Assembly (NCBI GenBank): GCA_936432065.2
Contig: OW386286.2
Location: 25,231,179 to 25,295,178 of the forward strand
Direction of reading: 5' to 3'
From: Rutpela maculata
Taxonomy: Eukaryota > Arthropoda > Insecta > Coleoptera > Cerambycidae
Length of the DNA: 64,000 nt
Made by a program: the position numbers and the translations under genes. A model generated the notes under the pieces. It saw only the letters and a program-made list of their open reading frames with translations, ran no database searches and was not told the DNA's origin. Below are positions 57,901 to 64,000 of the stretch, one piece after another; positions within the stretch are counted from its first letter, which is position 1, and every line of letters starts with the position of its first letter.

Positions 57901-59784
57901 CGGCAGGAAGACTTTCGTTTGAATGTGTGTGGTGCTGGTGAACATCTGGGGGCTGTTTGAGCGTGACTTTCTTAAAACCGGTTTCTCGTTTACGTTCACG
58001 TTTTGGCGGTCAATTTGCTTCCAAAAATCCAATGCCTTGTGACTGTTGGTAGAGTCTGTCGGTTTTGACTCGTTCGCACTTGGGTTTTTAGCACCTGTCT
58101 GGATAAATATTGGTTTCCGACTTCTCGGATTTTTATCAGTCAAATAATTAAAACTCTCAGGGTTTGTTTTAATTTCTCGTCTTCTGGAAATGAACCTCTG
58201 AGGTCTTTCTGTTTCAGGTGTCGTGGACGATGGTCTAGCTGCCAACTGAATATTGAGAGGTTCTTTTAGTAACTGATCCTCCGAAGCTGACTTATAATTA
58301 GGATGAAGGTTAAATGAATTGTATTTCCTGGTTTGCTGCATAGTTGGATGGGCATTAGAACCGCTAAAAGATCTAGATTTGAATTGACCGCTGCTATCAA
58401 AGTAAAAAGTGTTTGGCCTTCCGTTTTCTGAGTAGTGCGCAGCCATCATCCTATTTGGATCTCGAGGTGGTGGCGGCGGCGGTTGTCTAGCCCTATTTAT
58501 TTGAGAAGCATCAATCAGACTTAAATTTCTATAACCTCTATTTGGCCTCGTAATAGGAAATTGAACGTGAAGTACCTCGTCATTGAATTCTGCTGAAGGT
58601 GCCTTATGTATATTGGCATCGCAAGAAATACTACGTTGATTGTTTAAATACTTATCAATGTTAAAATCCGTGAACTTCTTGGTGCTACTGTTGTAGTCGT
58701 TCATAGACTGGGGTGGTTTGTAGGATGGATTACTAGTCGAATTACTAACTCTATATTTGCTATGACTACTGTGACTAGGCGGTATAGTGGATAATCCCGA
58801 CATGTTGGTGCTTTGCGAGTTTAAACTCGAATAAGACAATTTATTTTTGGCATTCAAGGGTATTATTGGACTTGGAATTAGAGGGCTTCTGCTCGGAGAC
58901 CTGTTACTATCGTCGGAGAGTTTCCAATTCATCGCAGAGTTTTCCGCATCAGACTTCGACAGTCTAATATAATTATGAGGATTTTCACCATCGCGAGAAT
59001 GACGTTTTAGATATCTTTCAGTCCTAGCAGCTCTAGATTTTCTACTTGTAGAGCCGTCCCGCTGCCCCAGATTCTCCTCGCTGCGAATCTTCAGGGAAGA
59101 GTTAGACCTTTGAGAGTCCTCCTCTGAACTACTGCCGTTCTTCGATGAGGTCCTTCTGGCCTCAGCTCTAGCTTTTGCCATTTCTCTTCTGCTTTTCCTC
59201 ACGCTATCGACAGAGCCTGAGCCGAGACTTATTCTGGAATTGTTAATGTCATTCAAAGATTCTCTGCTAACCTTTTGGCTGGTTTCGTTGCTAGGGATTT
59301 GTGGCAGAGCCCTACCGATATAATTAGAAAATCCCCCCGTTGGATCCGAAAGTATACCAGGATCCTCTTGGCAGCTGTATCCATTATAAATTAGGGAGTT
59401 TCTTGGAACGGGAGGTATAACTACATGATCAAAGGTGCCTATTGGTTTTACCGGCTTCTTCCTTTTACTTTCCGGCTTCTTTTTTCTTCTACCCAGAAAT
59501 CCTTTCTTTTGAGACTCCTCTTCGCTACTACTATCACTGTCATCTCTCTTCTTACGTCTAAATATGTTACCTATCGACCATTTTTTGTCCTTCTTTTGTG
59601 ACTTCTCGGGAAAATCGTAACTGTAACCAAGCGTCCGCCTTGTGAGCGTCGGGGACTGGTACAGATCGTTCGGATTCTTGTAGATCGTTATTTCTTCGGT
59701 ACTGTTCATGTTTATGAGGTCCTGAACATCTTTGGCACGAATGTTTGAGTACGACGACCAGGTCCTTGGCCGACTGCTTACAGT
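55000..59784 (-). CDS. Terminal coding exon: large disordered protein with C-terminal membrane anchor
   Basis: I do not recognise this gene. The frame runs uninterrupted for about 1594 codons to TAG at 55002-55000. It opens at a splice acceptor, not at an ATG; the first in-frame ATG is residue 28. Seen in the protein (counted from 59790): a basic segment KKWSIGNIFRRKK and an SSSEEE run near residue 70-115, polyproline PPPPPP near 436, and a coiled-coil-like LEEALDELEAIYNSLRL stretch near 690-730. Three repeats of a D-D-x-A-F-R-N-type motif lie near 780, 837 and 897, and a second helical stretch near 1110. The last 23 residues are hydrophobic (SIDIFAILGILFAVISFIAA...), a probable tail anchor. 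It is richer in GC than its surroundings. Most of it would face the cytosol, perhaps as a scaffold; that is inference. Confidence 0.85.
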   Translation of the reverse strand, partial: TVSSRPRTWSSYSNIRAKDVQDLINMNSTEEITIYKNPNDLYQSPTLTRRTLGYSYDFPEKSQKKDKKWSIGNIFRRKKRDDSDSSSEEESQKKGFLGRRKKKPESKRKKPVKPIGTFDHVVIPPVPRNSLIYNGYSCQEDPGILSDPTGGFSNYIGRALPQIPSNETSQKVSRESLNDINNSRISLGSGSVDSVRKSRREMAKARAEARRTSSKNGSSSEEDSQRSNSSLKIRSEENLGQRDGSTSRKSRAARTERYLKRHSRDGENPHNYIRLSKSDAENSAMNWKLSDDSNRSPSRSPLIPSPIIPLNAKNKLSYSSLNSQSTNMSGLSTIPPSHSSHSKYRVSNSTSNPSYKPPQSMNDYNSSTKKFTDFNIDKYLNNQRSISCDANIHKAPSAEFNDEVLHVQFPITRPNRGYRNLSLIDASQINRARQPPPPPPRDPNRMMAAHYSENGRPNTFYFDSSGQFKSRSFSGSNAHPTMQQTRKYNSFNLHPNYKSASEDQLLKEPLNIQLAARPSSTTPETERPQRFISRRREIKTNPESFNYLTDKNPRSRKPIFIQTGAKNPSANESKPTDSTNSHKALDFWKQIDRQNVNVNEKPVLRKSRSNSPQMFTSTTHIQTKVFLPSVLQTDINNSNSNKKLLDVSRGSSPFKPVSPIPQEVKNNVEIEPEMPLMSDQMSKEELKRKSSNLEEALDELEAIYNSLRLGDEDLLERAEQREKETQAKKFLEANVDSYPGYGCRGALSDSSFSYEPFDTVDSPRRKRMFRKNRTADIKHDDMAFRKINKDRATTISDPQSVISKVSYLLASPVHKNVDDGEKEVHNDDDEPDITFDDVVYRNVKHANNSLKVVEPQPPFGIPLGPITPAANSDYLHAKPEDIYRPLFKPRKIPDIVKDDLAFRNLRKDANKGPALPPLSAEDFRNNNSLENNGLDPNYLRKKRAQRSLSANIGSLIHNDIIEKARNKHKPNNDDVENEFKTLTDIADAMEIARRVLREKENKITATRKAFMSDTDTKYVQPLSNGNSLRESRRNFLNGLKSHSPKDAKPTSPLLGDDIVSAKPPRGLTPERKARSPKESTPIPISPLEDKKSLPSESTSSSLEDLLNALAEEAKETTERITNELKMLGEEKQKRSSLKRNEVKTDDKEDRSVDLNKRLSEIDAVSEHAKLCEKLLECVVDSTDLMASTKTPVEEVKQIELRPAVVESANVVLSRVDSKEETLKPTEVKSDSEHDYENLVSDKELNIDEVDIPTSLEEDKEPEKCRSPFEERKAELVASFQELKQNIASIEMPSRKEDAKSGKGGDGEEKRKSNMDSIYDNLEPNDKDSNENNGVTGEEECVGVLKVVALPVKECAFVTESKNSTNTVDCEQIFTSNCDITLSRPNNFRAMISEYIPDESESSSGFHSNCSCGESSHCLKSDIAFDGFGSNNNLDSLESLKSPRLVLETSNKVLFCKNRPKDSTESLECAHSVPKSSRLVLEAAESTSKDLLKGNREVNAVIPKANSCSQSSEVSYGGYMRNSRLNFERRRVNSSDRHILDDDEKPTPTWYRDPATMAVACSYGIACVHQLASIDIFAILGILFAVISFIAALFL

Positions 59785-59806
59785 CTGCAATAAAGAAAGA
59801 AAAACA
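59785..59806 (-). promoter_or_regulatory. Splice acceptor before the terminal exon
   Basis: On the minus strand TTTTTCTTTCTTTATTGCAG is followed by ACTGTAAGC. A pyrimidine tract ends in CAG at 59787-59785, and the exon begins in phase 0 with ACT. This explains why the open frame starts at TTG with no ATG. Confidence 0.75.
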
Positions 59807-60789
59807 TTTAGATAAAAAGTCTATTGGTATTGATTGATATATGCTAATAATAATTTAAAAGAAATAAAGATTCGAGTCTATTTAAAGAATATATATCTCA
59901 GGAACTAACAGAAAACGAATGCGATCGTGAGATAATGCATGTAATTTTACGGAACTAAACTAGATAAGTTCAGCGTTCAGCTACTACAGTTCTATTTTTA
60001 CAAGTATTAGTCGGCCGCCATATTTTACAACCGCATGAATAAATATAGAATCATACAGTGAAACATATGGTTAATACTATCTAGAAATAATATAGGCATT
60101 TCGTGGTCTTGCCAGATCGCTATGAATGACTGGTATGTTTGTTAACAAGTGGAAAGGTATCCAATTTTATTAAATAAATACTTGGGATCTTTGTTTACAG
60201 TGTCAACAAAGTTGTGCAATCAGATCATCTGTGAAATAGGTTAGGCTCGTTAATTTCTTTTAATTTCAATGCCACGCAGGAGAATTTGGAGCAGTATAAT
60301 TAACCCAAACTGTATCAAAACCGACATGCATAATTAAATATTTGTTATGCGCTAAGGACAAAGGAACAATATAGTAATTTACGTTGTAAAGTGTAAATTT
60401 TGAATTGTTTGATGGCAAACAAAGGTACAGCGATTCCAAATATTAAGGAATTATCATATTTACACTTATAACAAAAATGTAGGTTTGAACAGTGCGTATT
60501 ACATAAATGTTAATTTATCAAATTACTGTACAATTTGATCACTAAATCTAGGTAGTTCAGTTATACTTCATAACTGCAAAAAATCGTGTAAAAGAAATCT
60601 AATTTTAGATTATTATGCCAATATAATTCAGACAGAGAAATAGTGAAAATGCCATATTTACTATACACATTTATTTAGGTATAACAAAGTAGCAGTAGGT
60701 TTTTCAATGACATTTTCATGCAATAAGGAATTTTTATTATGAGAAAAAAGGTTTTAATCCAAATTTTTGAGTACATGTTATCCTAATTA
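59807..60789. other. Intron or 5' flanking sequence of the host gene
   Basis: No coding signal. Upstream exons could not be identified. Confidence 0.5.
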
Positions 60790-62251
60790 CACAGATTGCA
60801 AGGTTCGGCTGTTTAAAAAACAGGAGGTATTTCTAAAGCAACTATTTGCGTAGAATCCGAATCTGGCCACAGAATTTACCCATAACGTCAGGATTTTGAG
60901 ATATTTAAAGTTAAATAACCAAAAAATGGCTTTTTTGGCTATGAGGTTAGGTGTAGGGAATAAGAATAATTTCAGCCCATTTTTGCTGACTGCATAGTCT
61001 AGTACCACCTTTGCCCTTCAAAATAAGTTTTCGATTTTTCTTAGCGGAGTTATGGCTTTTTTGAAGATGAATAAATTTGAATACTTATAAGAGTTGCTAT
61101 GTGTATATCAGAGATTTTAAAGCGATTGCTCCGAGTTTGAACCTTAAATCCAAAGTCATAATGGCTTATGGGTATAATACTCATAAGCTCTTATATAGTA
61201 AACCATGAACCCGTCAACTACCTGACCCAAAACCCAATAACCCAGTCACCTAAATTATGTAAAACTTAAATCCATGAACCCAAAGCCTATAAATTCTAAA
61301 TCAAAATAGACAAGCCCTTCAACCAAATTAGTTCCACAAACTGTAAGCACACAAATCAATCAAAGCTAAACCTATAAGTCCTAAACCCATAAATGCTATA
61401 CCGATACAACCTAAACTCATAAGCCCATAAACCCTTAATCGAAAACCCGAAACATGTGAATCTATAAACTCAAAACCCGTTAACCCATCTGTGCCTTCAA
61501 ATTTATGGGCACAGAGATAGTAGTTTTGGAGTTACTGCTTATGGATTTTGGATTCAAGGGTTTAAAGTTTATAGGCTTCGAACTCATCGATTTAGGGTTT
61601 ATGTGTTTATGGTTTATGGATTTATTCCTGTAGGCTTTATGGATACAAGTTTAGGTATTATAGGTTTAAGTTTTATGAGTTTAGGATTTTTAGATTTACG
61701 GTTGATTGGCTTAAAGTTTATGGACCCAGAGTCTAAGGATTTATAAATTTATGGTTTAGGGTTTATAGGTTTAGGATTTATTAGTTTATTAGGTTTAGAG
61801 TTATTGGCTGAAGGACTTATGGATTTAGCATTTACATGTTCTGGTTATATAAGTGTATGATTCACTGAAATTTAAATACATTGGTTACGGTTTTGTTAGA
61901 GACTGAGACTCAAAGAGACTTTAAAATCTGTTATTTATTTAGCAAATCTTATGAATATTCAAATTTATTCATCTTTAAAAAGCCGTAACTCGTAGATGGG
62001 CAATCGAAAACTCATTTTGAATTGGAAAGGTAGTACTAGACGATGCAACCAGTAGAAATGAACTGAAATTTTTTGTATTTCCCCTACAAAACCTCAAATG
62101 TAGCCAAAAAACCAATTTTTTGCTCATTTAACCTCAAATATCTCAAAATTCTGACGTGATGGGGGAAATTCTGATGACAGATTCGGGTTCTACGCAAAAA
62201 AATACGTAGTTGTCAAATATCTTCCACGACTCCCAATTTGCAGACCTGTGA
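60790..62251. mobile_element. Giant near-complete palindrome (foldback element), 1.46 kb
   Basis: Ends CACAGATTGCAA and, reversed, CACAGGTCTGCAAA. Outer arms 60790-61170 and about 61880-62251 are inverted copies (TTGCGTAGAATCCGAATCTG, ATTTTGAGATATTT, TAGTCTAGTACCACCTTTGC). The inner 61190-61500 is a degenerate run of AACCCATAAA-like words, and 61510-61860 is its reverse (TTTATGGGTTT-like). So nearly the whole element can fold on itself. No gene. Confidence 0.8.
61190..61860. repeat. Degenerate AACCCATAAA / TTTATGGGTT repeat in mirror halves
   Basis: The left half has many variants of AAACCCATAAA on the plus strand; the right half has TTTATGG(G/A)TTTA. The switch is near 61505. The words recall but do not match the insect TTAGG telomere repeat. 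Confidence 0.75.
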
Positions 62252-62990
62252 TATTTTTAAAAATAATAATTAATGTAAAATTTACAGTATCTTGTAGGAT
62301 CTCTTCGTCTTTTCAGAATCCATGTACGATTCTCGCTTTAGATCTACTGATTTGTCCTTGAGTCTGCTGACCTACTATTAAATGAAAGAATGGGTGTCCA
62401 TAAAGCCTTTTTAAGCCATATCTTTTTTTTTTAAATGAAATAGGTGCCACGAATATAGTAATTAGCAATTTTAGATGGTCGTTCTAAGATCCAACAATAA
62501 TTTTTACGCTTTACCATGATTTATGCTTCTTTTGGACGCACAAAATGGGTTAATTTTAGAGTTTTGACTAAAATAAACTATTTTTGGTAATTTATCCTTT
62601 GTTTTTTTCATGAGCACAATTCTATTTTAGATATAGCAGATTGTATATATAAAATTAAAAGTGTTTCTTATAAAAAATAAAGGAGGAATCGTCAAAAATA
62701 GGCCCGAATTTGGTGATTTCTCCTGATTTTTTGGCCATACAGGAGAGAAATATTGGTGTGAGAACTGTCTTGTACATAATGATAATAGATAGACAGATAT
62801 TTTATTTGACCAATTTACAAAACACGTTTTTGGCAAGTCAAAAAGTGAAAATACAAACATATAAAAAATGCATACACACCACGACAAATACTAAAATATA
62901 AAAAATACAAAAAAAGAAAGAAAGTAAGCTCCCACGAAATGGTCAGAGCATACCAAACAAGCAGAGGTTAAACTAAAGGATATCAACAAA
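62252..62990. other. Unassigned AT-rich sequence
   Basis: May include the 3' UTR of the minus-strand LINE to its right. No gene supported. Confidence 0.35.
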
Positions 62991-63790
62991 TTTGTGTGTT
63001 TACAAATTCATCAACTGAATAGAAACAATATTTTAAAATGTGTTTTTTTATTAAGTTCTTAAAACTAGAATTAGAGTTTTTTCGTCATTAGGAATGTGAT
63101 TATTTTAATTGAAGGTTTAGAGAGTTTTTCTGTGATTTTGTTAATCTAAGACGAGGCTGCCTAAGTTGATTGGCAGACCTAATGACATACGAATGAAAAT
63201 CTGAGTTAGTACAAAAAGAATTTACGTTCTTGTGAATTTCAAGTAAAGTAACATAAATGTGAAGGAAGGAACTGGCATTATACCAAGACTTAAATATTGG
63301 AAAACAATGATCCCTCCAACCTGCATTAACAATTAACCTGACTGCTTTATTCTGCAGACGAAAGATTACAGCTGCCCGAGATGATCCACCACATAGGAGT
63401 ATGAGATAATGAAAAATAGCATGTTCTTAAGGTTTTAGAGCATAGTTGATTTTTTAGCCTATGTAGCATGAATATCGAACTTGATAATTTGTGTGTGTTG
63501 CTTCACATGATTGGACCAGTTAAGAGTGTCATCTAAAACAACGCCAAGAATTTTAACACTGTTACCCGTGATTAGTGAATTATTTGTCGAGAAAACGATT
63601 TGCTGGGTTTTTTCTTCGTTTAATTTAAGATTATTCGAAGAGAACCAAGCATCAGCTTGTTTGATAGAACTAAAGCTATCCTCACTTAGGTGAGGAATAT
63701 TCAAATTAAAATCAATAATGGATATATCGTCAGCATATTGTGTGCATATTATTTTTTATAATTCAATATACATCGTTTCAAACCACCGTG
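62991..63790 (-). mobile_element. Jockey-like LINE, truncated 3' part
   Basis: Minus-strand translation from about 63760: QYADDISIIDFNLNI (catalytic Asp pair) and SIKQADAWFSSNNLKLNEEK. Then a VFSTNN...VKILGVVLDDTLNWSNHV block, and after a frame break GLLLWGGSSRAAVIF and RLQNKAVRLIVNAGWRD. These are the end of the polymerase domain and the usual C-terminal region. Less decayed than the copy at 29-30 kb. It would lie in an intron or upstream of the host gene, in the same orientation. Confidence 0.8.
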
Positions 63791-63888
63791 AAAGTAGTTG
63801 TTTTAAAACGTATTTTGTAGTCAGATACCGATGATTCCTTACTTCGTTCATGAAAAATGAACGTACAGTATAGCGTACAGCGATTTTT

Positions 63889-64000
63889 ACTTCCACATCC
63901 AGTGGAAGTATAGTAACGACAAAAAAATTTAAATAGGCTTAGAATGTCATGAAATGTCAAGATTTTAAGTTTGAGCAAAAAAATTTCTGTCTGTCTATCT
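63889..64000. mobile_element. Third copy of the TACTTCCACATCC family (cut by window end)
   Basis: TACTTCCACATCCAGTGGAA, AGTATAGTAACGAC, AAATAGGCTTAGAATGTCAT and TTCTGTCTGTCT match the right end of 21971-22634 in reverse. The other end lies beyond 64000. Confidence 0.75.

Noticed and set aside
1..64000. CRISPR arrays, rRNA operons, bacterial promoters
   Set aside because: Repeats here are tandem, without unique spacers of constant length; the sequence is eukaryotic in every recognisable feature.

Overview
The window looks like a repeat-dominated, AT-rich eukaryotic intergenic or intronic landscape, most likely from an arthropod and probably an insect. The reasons are jockey/I-, RTE- and R1-like non-LTR retrotransposon remnants, hAT- and piggyBac-type MITEs, a Gypsy-like solo LTR and spliceosomal signals. 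I cannot name the species. No bacterial-style operons, rRNA genes, CRISPR arrays or convincing functional tRNA genes are visible.

Only one host gene is convincing: a long open reading frame on the minus strand at 55000-59784. It encodes a serine-rich, largely disordered protein of about 1.6 kaa with a hydrophobic C-terminal anchor. It begins at a splice acceptor rather than an ATG, so it is a large terminal coding exon. The 3' UTR lies at about 54815-54999, and the upstream intron or 5' region runs toward 64000 and beyond.

Almost everything else is mobile DNA, much of it nested. From left to right: the C-terminal half of a transposon gene (1-558); a promoter-like mobile fragment (about 900-1230); LINE 3' ends (1715-2708, about 3080-3320); RTE fragments (6460-6870); a solo LTR with target duplication (6870-7324); an inverted-repeat element with a transposon-gene N-terminus (8201-9612); a 146-bp tandem array (10513-11110); a 1.8-kb element with palindromic 21-bp subrepeats and an internal hAT MITE (11815-13609); a piggyBac MITE (14514-14894); hAT MITEs (19226-19891, 20321-20633); GC-rich Harbinger-like MITEs (about 20250-21450, 38099-38437); a hAT-like element loaded with secondary insertions (25357-27073) inside an older inverted repeat (24105-27255); an inverted-repeat element with a LINE copy inside (28480-30705); several palindromes (34-36 kb); and foldback elements (37461-39742, 41804-47793, 60790-62251).

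The most interesting system is a set of elements that carry one unusual gene instead of a recognisable transposase. Two copies (41898-45756 and 50301-52848) have long terminal inverted repeats whose tips share TAGTGTA at one end and TAATGC at the other. The gene has an N-terminal Cys/His motif, a central block with HEEADT, SPDTDV and HALTGC...GIGKK motifs that resembles a FEN/XPG-type PIN nuclease, and a Cys-rich C-terminal tail. Further pieces of it lie at 1-558 and 8268-8492. All copies here are broken.
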